Origin: Ectopseudomonas toyotomiensis
Lineage (GTDB): Bacteria > Pseudomonadota > Gammaproteobacteria > Pseudomonadales > Pseudomonadaceae
Assembly: GCF_900115695.1 (NCBI RefSeq)
Contig: NZ_FOXK01000003.1
Location: forward strand, 372,001-436,000
Length of the DNA: 64,000 bases
Direction: 5' to 3'
Positions 28,504 to 38,535 of the stretch are shown here, piece by piece. Both the position numbers and the translations under genes were made by a program. A model generated the notes under the pieces. The model was not told where the DNA came from. It saw only the letters and a list, made by a program, of their open reading frames with translations, and ran no database searches. Every line of letters begins with the position of its first letter. Position 1 is the stretch's first letter.

Positions 28504-29598
28504 ATGTCGGAGCAGGAACTGCAAGCGCTGCGGGTACGCATCGACAACCTCGATGAGCGCATCCTCGAGCTGATCAGCGACCGTGCGCGCTGCGCCGAAG
28601 AAGTCGCCCGTGTGAAGATGAAGGAATTGAAGGAGGGCGAGTCGCCCGTCTTCTATCGCCCCGAGCGCGAAGCTCAGGTGCTTAAACGCGTGATGGAGCG
28701 CAACCGGGGCCCGCTAGGCAATGAGGAAATGGCGCGGTTGTTCCGCGAAATCATGTCTTCCTGCCTGGCCCTGGAAAACCCGTTGAAAGTCGCTTATCTC
28801 GGCCCTGAAGGCACCTTCAGCCAGGCAGCGGCGATGAAGCACTTCGGTCATGCGGTGATCAGCGTGCCAATGGCGGCCATCGACGAGGTGTTCCGTGAAG
28901 TGGCTGCCGGTGCGGTCAACTTCGGCGTGGTGCCCGTGGAGAACTCCACCGAAGGCGCGATCAACCACACCCTCGACAGCTTCCTCGAGCACGACATGGT
29001 CATCTGCGGCGAAGTCGAGCTGCGCATTCACCATCACCTGCTGGTCGGTGAAACCACCAAGACCGACAAGATCACCCGCATTTACTCCCATGCCCAGTCG
29101 CTGGCGCAGTGCCGCAAGTGGCTGGATGCGCACTACCCGAACGTCGAGCGCGTGGCGGTTTCCAGCAACGCCGATGCGGCCAAGCGGGTCAAGAGCGAGT
29201 GGAACAGCGCGGCCATCGCCGGCGACATGGCGGCCAATCTGTATGGCCTGACCAAGCTGGCGGAGAAGATCGAGGATCGCCCGGACAACTCCACGCGTTT
29301 TCTCATCATCGGCAGCCAGGAAGTGCCGCCGACCGGCGACGACAAGACCTCGATCATCGTCTCCATGCGCAACAAGCCGGGTGCGCTGCACGAGCTCCTG
29401 GTGCCGTTCCACAATAACGGCATCGACCTGACTCGCATCGAGACTCGTCCTTCGCGCAGTGGCAAGTGGACCTACGTGTTCTTCATCGATTTCGTTGGTC
29501 ATCACCGCGATCCGCTGATCAAGGATGCGCTGGAGAAACTCGCTCAGGAAGCCGTGGCGCTGAAGGTGCTGGGTTCCTATCCGAAAGCGGTGCTGTAA
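28504..29598 (+). CDS. pheA: Bifunctional chorismate mutase/prephenate dehydratase
   Basis: First two steps from chorismate to phenylpyruvate. The N-terminal AroQ-type mutase covers about residues 1-90 (LRVRIDNLDERILELISDR). The dehydratase follows (YLGPEGTFSQAAAMKHFG, VPVENSTEGAINHTLD, NSTRFLIIG with the catalytic Thr). The C-terminal ACT domain (GALHELLVPFHNNGIDLTRI) gives phenylalanine feedback. Total 364 residues. It starts one base after the serC stop codon. Confidence 0.97.
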   Translation: MSEQELQALRVRIDNLDERILELISDRARCAEEVARVKMKELKEGESPVFYRPEREAQVLKRVMERNRGPLGNEEMARLFREIMSSCLALENPLKVAYLGPEGTFSQAAAMKHFGHAVISVPMAAIDEVFREVAAGAVNFGVVPVENSTEGAINHTLDSFLEHDMVICGEVELRIHHHLLVGETTKTDKITRIYSHAQSLAQCRKWLDAHYPNVERVAVSSNADAAKRVKSEWNSAAIAGDMAANLYGLTKLAEKIEDRPDNSTRFLIIGSQEVPPTGDDKTSIIVSMRNKPGALHELLVPFHNNGIDLTRIETRPSRSGKWTYVFFIDFVGHHRDPLIKDALEKLAQEAVALKVLGSYPKAVL

Positions 29599-29610
29599 GC
29601 CCGAGCTCTT

Positions 29611-29659
29611 GTAGGAGCGGCTTTAGCCGCGATATTCGTGACTGAGGTCGCTCCTGCAA
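29611..29659. repeat. REP pair between pheA and hisC
   Basis: GTAGGAGCGGCTTTAGCCGC (29611-29630) and an inverted partial copy ending TCGCTCCTGCA (to 29659) lie inside the gene run, in the only sizeable gap between pheA and hisC. Confidence 0.8.
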
Positions 29660-29696
29660 AGCCTGTGGTGCTCGGTCGAGACAATGAGGTTGTGTA

Positions 29697-30806
29697 ATGA
29701 GTTGCGATTTCCTAGCCCTGGCCCAGCCAGGCGTGCAAAAGCTGTCCCCCTACGTACCAGGCAAGCCAGTCGACGAGTTGGCCCGTGAGCTGGGGCTCGA
29801 TCCGGCCGGTATCGTCAAGCTGGCCAGCAATGAGAACCCGCTCGGCCCGAGCGACAAGGTGCTGGCAGCGATTCGTGCCGAGCTGGACGAACTGACCCGC
29901 TACCCGGATGGCAATGGCTTCACCCTAAAGACTGCGCTGGCTGCCCGTTACAGTGTCGACGCCGCGCAGGTGACGTTGGGCAATGGCTCCAACGACATCC
30001 TCGAACTGGTTGCCCGTGCCTATCTGGCACCTGGTCTCAACGCCGTGTTCAGCGACTACGCCTTCGCGGTTTACCCCATCGCCACCCAGGCGGTCGGCGC
30101 GCAGGGCAAGATCGTGCCGGCCAAGGATTACGCTCACGACCTGCAGGCGATGCTTGCCGCCATCGATGACAACACCCGCGTCGTCTTCATTGCCAACCCC
30201 AACAACCCGACCGGTACCTGGTTCGGGCCGGATGCGCTGGAAGTCTTCCTGGCCCAAGTGCCGGAATCGGTGCTGGTGGTGTTGGACGAAGCCTATATCG
30301 AGTACGCCGAAGGCGACGAGCTGCCAGACGGTCTCGATTACCTGGCGCGCTATCCGAACCTGCTGGTCTCGCGCACCTTCTCCAAGGCCTACGGCCTTGC
30401 TTCGTTGCGTGTCGGCTACGCCATCAGCTCGCCGGCCATCGCCGATGTGCTCAACCGCGTGCGCCAGCCGTTCAACGTCAACAGCCTCGCGTTGGCCGCC
30501 GCCTGCGCCGCGCTGGCCGATGCCGATTACCTGGCTGAGGGGCGCCGCCTCAACGACGCCGGCATGCAGCAGTTGCAGGACGGTCTGCGTGAGCTGGGGC
30601 TAAGCTGGATTCCCTCCAAAGGCAATTTCATCGCCATCGATTTTGGGCGCGACACCGCCGCGATCAACCAGGCGCTGCTGCGTGAAGGGGTGATCGTGCG
30701 GCCAATGGCCGGTTATCGCATGCCGAATTTCCTGCGCGTCTCCATCGGCCTGCCGAGAGAGAACGCACGCTTCCTCGAGGCGCTGGCCAAGGTGCTGTCG
30801 GCGTGA
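29697..30806 (+). CDS. hisC: Histidinol-phosphate/aromatic aminotransferase (HisC2 type)
   Basis: A 369-residue fold-type I PLP aminotransferase. The family marks are KLASNENPLGPS, VFIANPNNPTGTW, the PLP Lys in SRTFSKAYGLASLRVGYA and a C-terminal Arg in NFLRVSIG. Its place among pheA and tyrA suggests it works mainly on aromatic keto acids (the HisHb class of this supraoperon), with another HisC in the his operon elsewhere. Its stop overlaps the next start. Confidence 0.94.
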   Translation: MSCDFLALAQPGVQKLSPYVPGKPVDELARELGLDPAGIVKLASNENPLGPSDKVLAAIRAELDELTRYPDGNGFTLKTALAARYSVDAAQVTLGNGSNDILELVARAYLAPGLNAVFSDYAFAVYPIATQAVGAQGKIVPAKDYAHDLQAMLAAIDDNTRVVFIANPNNPTGTWFGPDALEVFLAQVPESVLVVLDEAYIEYAEGDELPDGLDYLARYPNLLVSRTFSKAYGLASLRVGYAISSPAIADVLNRVRQPFNVNSLALAAACAALADADYLAEGRRLNDAGMQQLQDGLRELGLSWIPSKGNFIAIDFGRDTAAINQALLREGVIVRPMAGYRMPNFLRVSIGLPRENARFLEALAKVLSA

Positions 30807-33043
30807 CTGTCACTGCAGTGCAATCCAATGCTCCTAAGATCGGCCGCCTGGTGGTGGTCGGCCTCGGCCTGATCGGTGGCTCCTTCGCCAAGGGCCTGCG
30901 TGAGCGTGGTCTGTGCCGGGAGGTGGTGGGGGTCGATCTGGATGCCGAATCGCGTCGTCTGGCGGTGCAGTTGGGCGTTGTCGATCGTTGCGAGAGCGAC
31001 CTTGCTGCCGCCTGTCAGGGGGCTGATGTCATCCAGCTGGCAGTGCCTATCCTGGCCATGGAGAAGGTGCTCGCTCAACTGGCCGCGCTGGACCTCGGCA
31101 ATGCCGTGCTGACCGACGTCGGTAGCGCCAAGGGTAATGTCGTGCGCGCGGCGCGTCTGGCATTTTCCGGCAAGGCTGTGCGTCTGGTTCCTGGTCATCC
31201 CATTGCGGGGTCCGAGCAGAGCGGGGTGGAGGCGGCCAACGCCGAGTTGTTCCGGCGCCACAAGGTCATCCTGACGCCCTGCGAGCACAGCGACGAGGCG
31301 GCTCTGGCGCTGGTCGAAGGGCTGTGGCGCGAGCTGGGGGCGGATGTCGAGGCGATGGAGGTCGAACATCACGACCAGGTGCTCGCCGCCACCAGCCATC
31401 TGCCGCACCTGCTGGCCTTTACCCTGGTCGACTCGCTGGCCAAGCGCAGCGAGAACCTGGAAATTTTCCGCTATGCCGCTGGCGGTTTCCGCGACTTCAC
31501 GCGGATCGCCGGCAGTGATCCGGTGATGTGGCACGATATCTTCCTCGCCAACCGCGAGGCCGTGCTGCGCACATTGGATGCTTTTCGCGACGACCTCGAC
31601 GCCTTGCGCGATGCGGTCGACGCCGGGGATGGGCATCAACTGCTGGGCGTGTTCACCCGCGCCCGCGTGGCCCGCGAACATTTCAGCAAAATTCTGGCCC
31701 GCAGGGCCTATGTGGACGCTATGCACTCGACCGATCTGATTTTCCTGGCAAAACCTGGTAGCTCGCTGGCTGGACGTATCCGCGTACCCGGTGACAAATC
31801 CATTTCGCACCGCTCGATCATGCTGGGTTCGCTGGCCGAAGGCACCACCGAGGTCGAAGGCTTCCTCGAGGGTGAAGACGCCCTGGCCACGCTGCAGGCA
31901 TTCCGCGATATGGGCGTGGTCATCGAAGGCCCGCACCACGGCCGCGTGACCATTCATGGCGTTGGTCTGCATGGCCTGAAAGCACCGGCCGGCCCGCTGT
32001 ACATGGGTAACTCCGGCACCTCCATGCGCTTGCTCTCCGGCTTGTTGGCCGCGCAGCCGTTCGACACCACCTTGACCGGTGATGCTTCGCTGTCCAAGCG
32101 CCCGATGAATCGCGTGGCCAAGCCGCTGCGTGAAATGGGTGCGGTGATCGAGACTGGCCCGGAAGGCCGTCCGCCGCTCACCATCAAGGGCGGTCAGCGC
32201 CTGACCGGCATGGCCTACGAAATGCCCATGGCCAGCGCCCAGGTCAAATCCTGCCTGCTGCTGGCCGGCTTGTACGCCGCTGGCAACACCTCGGTGACCG
32301 AGCCGGCGCCGACCCGTGATCACACCGAGCGCATGCTGCGCGGCTTCGGCTACCCGGTCAGCGTCGAGGGCAGCACTGCCAGCGTCGAGTCCGGCCACAA
32401 GCTGACCGCCACGCGCATCGAAGTGCCGGCGGATATTTCCTCGGCTGCTTTCTTCCTGGTCGCTGCCAGCATCGCTGAAGGCTCCGAACTGGTGCTGGAG
32501 CACGTCGGCATCAACCCGACCCGCACTGGCGTGATCGACATTCTCAAGCTGATGGGCGGCGACATCACCCTGGAAAACCAGCGTGAAGTCGGCGGCGAGC
32601 CCGTGGCCGACATTCGCGTGCGTGCGGCCAAGCTGAAAGGCATCGATATCCCGGAAGACCTGGTGCCGCTGGCCATCGATGAATTCCCGGTACTGTTCGT
32701 CGCCGCTGCCTGTGCCGAAGGTCGCACCGTGTTGCGCGGCGCCGAAGAGCTGCGCGTGAAAGAGTCCGACCGTATCCAGGTCATGGCCGACGGCCTGATC
32801 GCGCTGGGCGTGAAGGCCGAGCCGACCCCGGACGGCATCATCATCGAAGGCGGCGCCATTGGCGGTGGCGAAGTCTGGGCGCATGGCGATCACCGTATCG
32901 CCATGTCCTTCAGCGTCGCCTCGCTGCGCGCCAGTGCGCCAATCCGTATTCACGACTGCGCCAACGTCGCCACCTCCTTCCCCAACTTCCTTGCCCTGGC
33001 AGCTGAAGTCGGTATCAACGTGGCCGTAGAGGGCAACGCATGA
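30803..33043 (+). CDS. tyrA-aroA: Fused prephenate/arogenate dehydrogenase and EPSP synthase
   Basis: A 746-residue fusion. The N-terminal about 290 residues are a TyrA dehydrogenase ([20 protein letters not shown] site, [25 protein letters not shown]). From about residue 312 comes 3-phosphoshikimate 1-carboxyvinyltransferase ([27 protein letters not shown]-type loop [18 protein letters not shown]). The EPSPS part has the class II motif set RDHTE, GDKS, SAQVK and NPTR. The GTG start at 30803 overlaps the hisC stop. The fusion is typical of Pseudomonas. Confidence 0.96.
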   Translation: MTVTAVQSNAPKIGRLVVVGLGLIGGSFAKGLRERGLCREVVGVDLDAESRRLAVQLGVVDRCESDLAAACQGADVIQLAVPILAMEKVLAQLAALDLGNAVLTDVGSAKGNVVRAARLAFSGKAVRLVPGHPIAGSEQSGVEAANAELFRRHKVILTPCEHSDEAALALVEGLWRELGADVEAMEVEHHDQVLAATSHLPHLLAFTLVDSLAKRSENLEIFRYAAGGFRDFTRIAGSDPVMWHDIFLANREAVLRTLDAFRDDLDALRDAVDAGDGHQLLGVFTRARVAREHFSKILARRAYVDAMHSTDLIFLAKPGSSLAGRIRVPGDKSISHRSIMLGSLAEGTTEVEGFLEGEDALATLQAFRDMGVVIEGPHHGRVTIHGVGLHGLKAPAGPLYMGNSGTSMRLLSGLLAAQPFDTTLTGDASLSKRPMNRVAKPLREMGAVIETGPEGRPPLTIKGGQRLTGMAYEMPMASAQVKSCLLLAGLYAAGNTSVTEPAPTRDHTERMLRGFGYPVSVEGSTASVESGHKLTATRIEVPADISSAAFFLVAASIAEGSELVLEHVGINPTRTGVIDILKLMGGDITLENQREVGGEPVADIRVRAAKLKGIDIPEDLVPLAIDEFPVLFVAAACAEGRTVLRGAEELRVKESDRIQVMADGLIALGVKAEPTPDGIIIEGGAIGGGEVWAHGDHRIAMSFSVASLRASAPIRIHDCANVATSFPNFLALAAEVGINVAVEGNA

Positions 33044-33705
33044 ACGCCCCGGTAATCACCGTCGACGGGCCGAGCGGGTCGGGCAAGGGCACGCTTTGCG
33101 CTCTGCTGGCCAAGCAACTGGGCTGGAATCTGCTCGACTCCGGTGCGCTCTATCGCCTGCTGGCCTTCGCCGCTGGCAACCACGGCATCGACCTGACCAA
33201 CGAAGAGTCGCTCAAGCAGCTGGCCGCGCATCTGGATGTGCAGTTCATCGACAAGCGCATCATCCTCGAAGGCGAGGAGGTGACCGACGCCATCCGTAAC
33301 GAGCAGATAGGGGCGGGCGCTTCCATGGTTGCCTCGCTGCCTGCCGTACGCGAAGCGCTGCTGCAGCGTCAGCGCGCGTTTCAGGAGATGCCAGGCCTGG
33401 TGGCAGACGGTCGCGACATGGGCACCGTGGTGTTCGCCGACGCGCCGCTGAAGATTTTCCTCACCGCCAGCGCCGAGGAACGTGCCCGTCGCCGCTACTT
33501 GCAGTTGAAGGCCAAGGGCGATGATGTTAATCTCGCGAGTCTTCTCGACGAGATACGGGCGCGCGACGAGCGCGATACCCAGCGCGCGGTGGCTCCGCTC
33601 AAGCCGGCAGCCGACGCAATCGTGCTGGATTCCACCGAACTTTCCATCGAGCAGGTGCTTGAACGAATTCTGCGCGAGGTCGCTGATCGCGATCTCGCCG
33701 GTTAA
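33040..33705 (+). CDS. cmk: Cytidylate kinase
   Basis: Phosphorylates CMP and dCMP. The 221-residue protein has the P-loop [16 protein letters not shown], the NMP-binding segment [27 protein letters not shown], and lid arginines in [12 protein letters not shown]. It overlaps the upstream fusion gene by four bases (ATGA). It precedes rpsA, as in most gamma-proteobacteria. Confidence 0.97.
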   Translation: MNAPVITVDGPSGSGKGTLCALLAKQLGWNLLDSGALYRLLAFAAGNHGIDLTNEESLKQLAAHLDVQFIDKRIILEGEEVTDAIRNEQIGAGASMVASLPAVREALLQRQRAFQEMPGLVADGRDMGTVVFADAPLKIFLTASAEERARRRYLQLKAKGDDVNLASLLDEIRARDERDTQRAVAPLKPAADAIVLDSTELSIEQVLERILREVADRDLAG

Positions 33706-33741
33706 GGATTCTCGATTGCCTTAAATCGCTGAATCCGCCAG

Positions 33742-33783
33742 GAGGCATGCGGGAGACCAGTCCTAGTCCTGCAGGCCTCTTTT
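33742..33783 (+). terminator. Terminator-like hairpin between cmk and rpsA
   Basis: GAGGCATGCGGGA (33742-33754) pairs with TCCTGCAGGCCTC (33767-33779) at 11 of 13 positions around a 12-base loop and is followed by TTTT. It would partly separate rpsA from the upstream genes, or act as an attenuator. A second small hairpin, GGGCG-N5-CGCCC type, lies about 10 bases upstream of the rpsA ribosome site. Confidence 0.5.
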
Positions 33784-33854
33784 CACATGAACGAACCCAC
33801 ATTGTCTGGAGTGTGGTTTGGGCGAATCCCCGCCCTTGATCAACAGGAATCAAC

Positions 33855-35537
33855 ATGAGCGAAAGCTTTGCAGAACTATTTGAAGAAAGCCTGAAATCCC
33901 TCGACATGCAGCCGGGCGCCATCATCACCGGTATCGTGGTCGACATCGACGGTGACTGGGTTACCGTTCACGCCGGCCTGAAGTCCGAGGGCGTCATCCC
34001 GCTCGACCAGTTCTTCAACGAACAAGGCGAGCTGACCATCAAGGTCGGTGACGAAGTCCACGTTGCGCTGGACGCGGTTGAAGATGGCTTCGGTGAAACC
34101 AAGCTGTCCCGCGAGAAAGCCAAGCGCGCTGAGTCCTGGCTGGTTCTGGAAGCTGCGTTCAACGCTGAAGAAGTGGTCAAGGGCGTTATCAACGGTAAGG
34201 TCAAAGGCGGCTTCACTGTTGACGTCAACGGCATCCGCGCGTTCCTGCCGGGTTCCCTGGTTGACGTCCGTCCGGTGCGTGATACCACTCACCTGGAAGG
34301 CAAAGAGCTGGAATTCAAGGTCATCAAGCTGGACCAGAAGCGCAACAACGTTGTCGTTTCCCGTCGCAGCGTCCTGGAAGCCGAGAACAGCGCCGAGCGC
34401 GAAGCTCTGCTGGAATCCCTGCAGGAAGGCCAGCAAGTCAAAGGTATCGTCAAGAACCTCACCGACTACGGTGCGTTCGTTGACCTGGGCGGCGTAGATG
34501 GTCTGCTGCACATCACCGACATGGCTTGGAAGCGCATCAAGCACCCGTCCGAGATCGTCAACGTTGGCGACGAGATCGACGTCAAGGTTCTGAAGTATGA
34601 TCGCGAGCGTAACCGCGTATCCCTGGGCCTGAAGCAACTGGGCGAAGACCCATGGGTTGCCATCAAGGCTCGTTACCCGGAAAACACCCGCGTTGTTGCC
34701 CGCGTCACCAACCTCACCGACTACGGCTGCTTCGCCGAGCTGGAAGAGGGCGTGGAAGGCCTGGTACACGTTTCCGAAATGGACTGGACCAACAAGAACA
34801 TCCACCCGTCGAAAGTCGTCAACGTCGGCGACGAAGTGGAAGTCATGGTTCTGGACATCGACGAAGAGCGTCGTCGTATCTCCCTGGGTATCAAGCAGTG
34901 CAAGACCAACCCGTGGGAAGACTTCTCCGGTCAGTTCAACAAGGGTGACAAGATCTCCGGCACCATCAAGTCGATCACCGATTTCGGTATCTTCATTGGT
35001 CTGGACGGCGGCATCGACGGCCTGGTTCACCTGTCCGACATCTCCTGGAACGAAGCCGGCGAAGAAGCCGTGCGTCGCTTCAAGAAGGGCGACGAGCTGG
35101 AAACCGTCATCCTGTCGGTTGACCCGGAGCGCGAGCGCATCTCCCTGGGCATCAAGCAGCTGGAAGACGATCCGTTCAGCAACTACGTCTCGATCAACGA
35201 CAAGGGCACCATCGTCCGTGGCGTTGTGAAAGAAGTAGACGCCAAGGGCGCCATCATCGACCTGGGCAACGAGATCGAAGCTACTCTGAAAGCCTCCGAA
35301 ATCAGCCGTGACCGCGTTGAAGACGCGCGCAACGTCCTGAAAGAAGGCGACGAAGTAGAAGCCAAGATCATCAGCGTCGACCGCAAGTCCCGCGTCATCA
35401 GCCTGTCCGTCAAGTCGAAAGACGTTGAAGACGAGAAGGACGCGATGAAGGAACTGCGTAACAAGCAAGACGTTGAAAGCACCGGCCCGACCACCATTGG
35501 TGATCTGATCCGTGCCCAGATGGAAAACCAGAACTAA
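33855..35537 (+). CDS. rpsA: 30S ribosomal protein S1
   Basis: The 560-residue protein contains six S1 RNA-binding repeats (about residues 20-88, 105-172, 192-261, 277-348, 364-435 and 451-520). Recurrent marks are [41 protein letters not shown] and [21 protein letters not shown]. It binds mRNA leaders for translation initiation and is known to repress its own translation in E. coli. Codon use is strongly biased, as expected for a highly expressed gene. Confidence 0.98.
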   Translation: MSESFAELFEESLKSLDMQPGAIITGIVVDIDGDWVTVHAGLKSEGVIPLDQFFNEQGELTIKVGDEVHVALDAVEDGFGETKLSREKAKRAESWLVLEAAFNAEEVVKGVINGKVKGGFTVDVNGIRAFLPGSLVDVRPVRDTTHLEGKELEFKVIKLDQKRNNVVVSRRSVLEAENSAEREALLESLQEGQQVKGIVKNLTDYGAFVDLGGVDGLLHITDMAWKRIKHPSEIVNVGDEIDVKVLKYDRERNRVSLGLKQLGEDPWVAIKARYPENTRVVARVTNLTDYGCFAELEEGVEGLVHVSEMDWTNKNIHPSKVVNVGDEVEVMVLDIDEERRRISLGIKQCKTNPWEDFSGQFNKGDKISGTIKSITDFGIFIGLDGGIDGLVHLSDISWNEAGEEAVRRFKKGDELETVILSVDPERERISLGIKQLEDDPFSNYVSINDKGTIVRGVVKEVDAKGAIIDLGNEIEATLKASEISRDRVEDARNVLKEGDEVEAKIISVDRKSRVISLSVKSKDVEDEKDAMKELRNKQDVESTGPTTIGDLIRAQMENQN

Positions 35538-35557
35538 GTTCGGGTAATTCATCCAAG

Positions 35558-35585
35558 AAAAAGGCGGCCCTCGGGTCGCCTTTTT
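35558..35585 (+). terminator. Intrinsic terminator after rpsA
   Basis: GGCGGCC and GGTCGCC form a stem with one wobble pair, flanked by AAAAA and TTTTT, about 20 bases after the rpsA stop. Confidence 0.9.
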
Positions 35586-35615
35586 CATTTCTGCATCCTC
35601 AGTGACACCGCCCTT

Positions 35616-35750
35616 GTAGGAGCGGCGCCCCGCCGCGAACATCAGCCCCGCAATCTTCGCCCGGCCCAAAAAAAGCTTCGCCCCGAGGCGGGGCTCCTAC
35701 GCTAATCCACCAAACGACGCTGCCCTGTAGGAGTCGCGCCTCGCGGCGAA
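35616..35750. repeat. REP pair plus extra REP left of the RAYT gene
   Basis: A REP pair spans 35616-35700 (GTAGGAGCGGCGCCCCGCCG ... GGGGCGGGGCTCCTAC), followed by another head REP at 35727-35750 (GTAGGAGTCGCGCCTCGCGG). The second unit's expected tail stops at ACGTCGCCC, about 20 bases before the transposase stop, as if truncated there. Confidence 0.88.
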
Positions 35751-35804
35751 TGGTAGCCATCCAGCAATGCCAAGCCTATGCCCAAAAACGTCGCCCAACC
35801 GCCC

Positions 35805-36248
35805 TCATATCCACACCGCATCCCAATGCGGATAATCACCCGCTCGCTCCACAAGTCCAGCTCTTAAAGGATTTGCCACCACATATCTCGCCACACTCCG
35901 AACATCCTCCTCCCGGCGCAACGCATGATCATGGAATCCCTTTTGCCATATCGGCCTACCCAGGCGCTTGGCGGAAATGGATTTGACCCTGCCCACCAAG
36001 CGGGTCAGGTCCTCACTCTGCAGTTGCAACAGCCAATGCAGATGATCAGGCATCACGACAAAGCAGAGCGTTTGGTGCGATCCAAGCAGCTCATCCTGGC
36101 GAATGATTTGTATGAGCGTGCGCGCCGCTGAGAAATCAGCAAAGACAGGGATGCGACCATTGGTTACGGTAGTGACAAGATAGATTTGCCCGCTACTGGA
36201 CCAGCGTCCATCACGAAGCTTATGCGCGGCGTAGCGTTTCTCAGTCAT
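35805..36248 (-). CDS. REP-associated tyrosine transposase (RAYT)
   Basis: A 147-residue Y1-type HUH nuclease related to IS200/IS605 transposases. The HUH motif is MPDHLHWLL (H69 and H71), the catalytic Tyr is Y122 in SVARYVVANPLRAGLV, and WQKGFHDHALR is the conserved RAYT block. Such proteins bind and nick REP hairpins and are thought to spread them while themselves staying single-copy. REPs of the GTAGGAGC type flank it on both sides, and matching REPs occur across the window, so it is the probable driver of this repeat family. It interrupts the usually close rpsA-ihfB spacing. Confidence 0.93.
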   Translation of the reverse strand: MTEKRYAAHKLRDGRWSSSGQIYLVTTVTNGRIPVFADFSAARTLIQIIRQDELLGSHQTLCFVVMPDHLHWLLQLQSEDLTRLVGRVKSISAKRLGRPIWQKGFHDHALRREEDVRSVARYVVANPLRAGLVERAGDYPHWDAVWI

Positions 36249-36310
36249 CGGATTCCCTTCCGTTAGCGTTCGCCAGTTCAGCTTAGCTTACCGAGCCAGG
36301 GGCCAGAGAA

Positions 36311-36452
36311 AGCTTCGCCCCGAGACGGGGCTCCCACACCAAACCGCAAAACAACGCTCCCCCCTGTAGGAGCCGCGCCCCGCGGCGAATGGCGGCGATC
36401 CCGCAATATCGAGCCCATACCCAAAAGCTTCACCTCGAGGTAGATCGCCTAC
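36311..36452. repeat. REPs right of the RAYT gene
   Basis: A tail REP (AGCTTCGCCCCGAGACGGGG, 36311-36336 to CTCCCAC), then a pair: head REP GTAGGAGCCGCGCCCCGCGG from 36366 and a degenerate tail ending GATCGCCTAC at 36452. The gap 36249-36583 otherwise holds only the presumed ihfB promoter. Confidence 0.85.
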
Positions 36453-36583
36453 GTAAAGCCCTCGTTTTCACAACTAACCGCAAAACTCGCTAACACCTTG
36501 TTTTTTGGGCTGTTCAAAAGCTGACCCGCGTGCTACAACCGAACCGTCGAGTCTTCTAGCCGCTTGAAAAAGAAGGGAAAACC

Positions 36584-36868
36584 ATGACCAAGTCGGAGTT
36601 GATCGAAAGAATTGTCACTCATCAGGGTCAGCTGTCCTCCAAGGATGTTGAGTTGGCCATCAAGACCATGCTGGAGCAAATGTCCCAGGCATTGGCCACG
36701 GGGGATCGCATCGAAATTCGCGGCTTTGGCAGCTTCTCGCTGCACTACCGCGCACCGCGTGTGGGACGTAACCCGAAAACCGGTCAGTCGGTACGTCTGG
36801 ACGGCAAGTTCGTGCCGCATTTCAAGCCAGGCAAGGAGTTGCGCGACCGGGTCAACGAGGACGAGTGA
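36584..36868 (+). CDS. ihfB: Integration host factor beta subunit
   Basis: A 94-residue DNA-bending protein (HimD). The N-terminal [21 protein letters not shown], the core [14 protein letters not shown] and the DNA-intercalating arm [10 protein letters not shown] with its Pro are all present. It forms a heterodimer with IhfA. In P. aeruginosa this gene marks the left border of the O-antigen locus, and it does so here. Confidence 0.97.
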   Translation: MTKSELIERIVTHQGQLSSKDVELAIKTMLEQMSQALATGDRIEIRGFGSFSLHYRAPRVGRNPKTGQSVRLDGKFVPHFKPGKELRDRVNEDE

Positions 36869-37041
36869 CTGCGCTTTGTCATGCTTGCGAAATCATGGAA
36901 AACCGGCAAAATGAGCGGGCTTTCACAGGGCACGCTGTTGCCAAATTTCCAGCTGGTTCAGTTAATTACCATTCTCTGAGCGGTCATCCGCACTACTGGG
37001 CCGAGTCCCTTTAAATTTTGCCAGCGTTAAGGGATTGACTC

Positions 37042-38535
37042 GTGCGGCACCCCTCGATTGTTCATCACGGCGCCGTAACAGGTGTGACTGGCTCATGCCA
37101 TCAGCTACAGATGGATGATGAGCACGCACTGCTGATTGACTGCGGCCTCTTTCAAGGCGCTGAAACTTCCCCTGAAGGTCGGGCAGGCGCGGGCAGGCTC
37201 GCAATCGACTTCTCTCTGGACGGCATCAAGGCTCTGGTCGCGACTCATGTTCATATCGACCACGTGGGCCGCATACCCTATTTGTTAGCGGCTGGCTTCA
37301 AAGGACCGATTCTCTGCAGCGAACCGTCGGCCAAGTTGTTACCCATCGTCCTCGAGGATGCCTTCAAGCTCGGTTTCAGCCGCGACCAGAAACAAGTCGA
37401 GCGCTACCTCAAACTGATCGAGCAGCGCATCGCCGCCTTGCCCTACAAGCAGTGGTTCAGCTTAATCGACACGCCGCAGCTCAACGCTCGCATTCGTTTG
37501 CAGCGTGCTGGCCACATCCTCGGCTCGGCCTACGTCGAGGTTGATCTGCACTACCCCGAGACGGGCGAGAAGAAACGCATCGTGTTCTCTGGCGACCTGG
37601 GCGCACCTCATGCGCCAATCCTCCCGGCGCCTAAAGCCCCATACAAAGCCGATATTCTGGTCATCGAAAGCACCTACGGCGACCGCCTGCATGAGGATCG
37701 TCGCAGTCGTCGCGCGCGACTGGAAAAAGTGCTCGAACATGCGCTGAGCAACCAGGGCACGGTTCTGATCCCTGCCTTCAGTATTGGTCGCACTCAAGAG
37801 CTGCTCTACGAACTTGAGGACATCATCCATCGCAGAGCGCTGAAAGAGTCAGCGAAGGCTCAGTCGAGTGCTTCCGGGCCGAACACCAGTAAAGCGCCAG
37901 CCCTCGAGTGGGCAAGTTTGCCCATCATCCTCGACTCTCCGTTGGCCAGCCGCTTCACTTCGGTTTATCGCGAGCTTGATCAGTTTTGGGATGCAGAGGC
38001 GAGGGCGCGATTGGCCAAAGGCCGTAACCCACTGGCTTTCCGCAACCTGCTAACGGTCGATAGCCACCAGGCCCACCTGGCGATGGTCAACCGCCTGACG
38101 CAAACCGCTCAGCCGGCTATCGTCATCGCAGGCAACGGTATGTGCTCCAGTGGGCGCATCGTCAACTACCTGAAAGCCATGCTCGGAGATGCACGGCATG
38201 ACGTGCTCTTCGTCGGCTACCAGGCGGATGGCACGCCAGGAAGGCAAATCCAGCGCTTTGGCCCGCGTAGTGGCTATGTGGAATTTGACGGGCAGCGCTA
38301 TGACATTCGTGCTCAGGTGCATACCATAGGCGGTTATTCAGCTCATGCCGATCAGTTAGGGCTGGTAAGGTTTGTCACCCGCATGAGCGCGTGGCCAAAT
38401 GAAATTCGTCTGGTGCACGGCGACAAGCCGGCTAGACGTGCTTTGGCTGATGCATTGCGAGAACGCTATGTTGACCAGAGCAGTGATGTGGACATCCTGT
38501 TACCGGGCATTGATGAGGAGACAGGGATGGGGTGA
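37042..38535 (+). CDS. Beta-CASP metallo-beta-lactamase-fold nuclease (RNA-processing type)
   Basis: A 497-residue protein of the YSH1/CPSF73-like group. The MBL metal site is THVHIDHVGR (H69, H71, D73, H74), with GHILGSAYVEV, FSGDLG and ESTYGDRLHED. The beta-CASP part has VLIPAFSIGRTQELL, GNGMCSSGRIVNYL and the C-terminal IGGYSAHADQ. Family members are RNA endo/exonucleases. No ATG fits; GTG 37042 starts just before the conserved IVHHGAVTGVTGSCH block. It lies between ihfB and the sugar genes, where P. aeruginosa has wzz, with no obvious link to polysaccharide synthesis. Confidence 0.9.
   Translation: MRHPSIVHHGAVTGVTGSCHQLQMDDEHALLIDCGLFQGAETSPEGRAGAGRLAIDFSLDGIKALVATHVHIDHVGRIPYLLAAGFKGPILCSEPSAKLLPIVLEDAFKLGFSRDQKQVERYLKLIEQRIAALPYKQWFSLIDTPQLNARIRLQRAGHILGSAYVEVDLHYPETGEKKRIVFSGDLGAPHAPILPAPKAPYKADILVIESTYGDRLHEDRRSRRARLEKVLEHALSNQGTVLIPAFSIGRTQELLYELEDIIHRRALKESAKAQSSASGPNTSKAPALEWASLPIILDSPLASRFTSVYRELDQFWDAEARARLAKGRNPLAFRNLLTVDSHQAHLAMVNRLTQTAQPAIVIAGNGMCSSGRIVNYLKAMLGDARHDVLFVGYQADGTPGRQIQRFGPRSGYVEFDGQRYDIRAQVHTIGGYSAHADQLGLVRFVTRMSAWPNEIRLVHGDKPARRALADALRERYVDQSSDVDILLPGIDEETGMG

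Noticed and set aside
30713..32953. A 746-codon antisense frame opposite tyrA-aroA
   Set aside because: Same cause: high-GC third positions keep the opposite frame open. No domain and no ribosome site.
33876..35669. A 597-codon antisense frame opposite rpsA
   Set aside because: The repetitive, strongly biased S1 coding sequence produces it; the rpsA reading is unambiguous.
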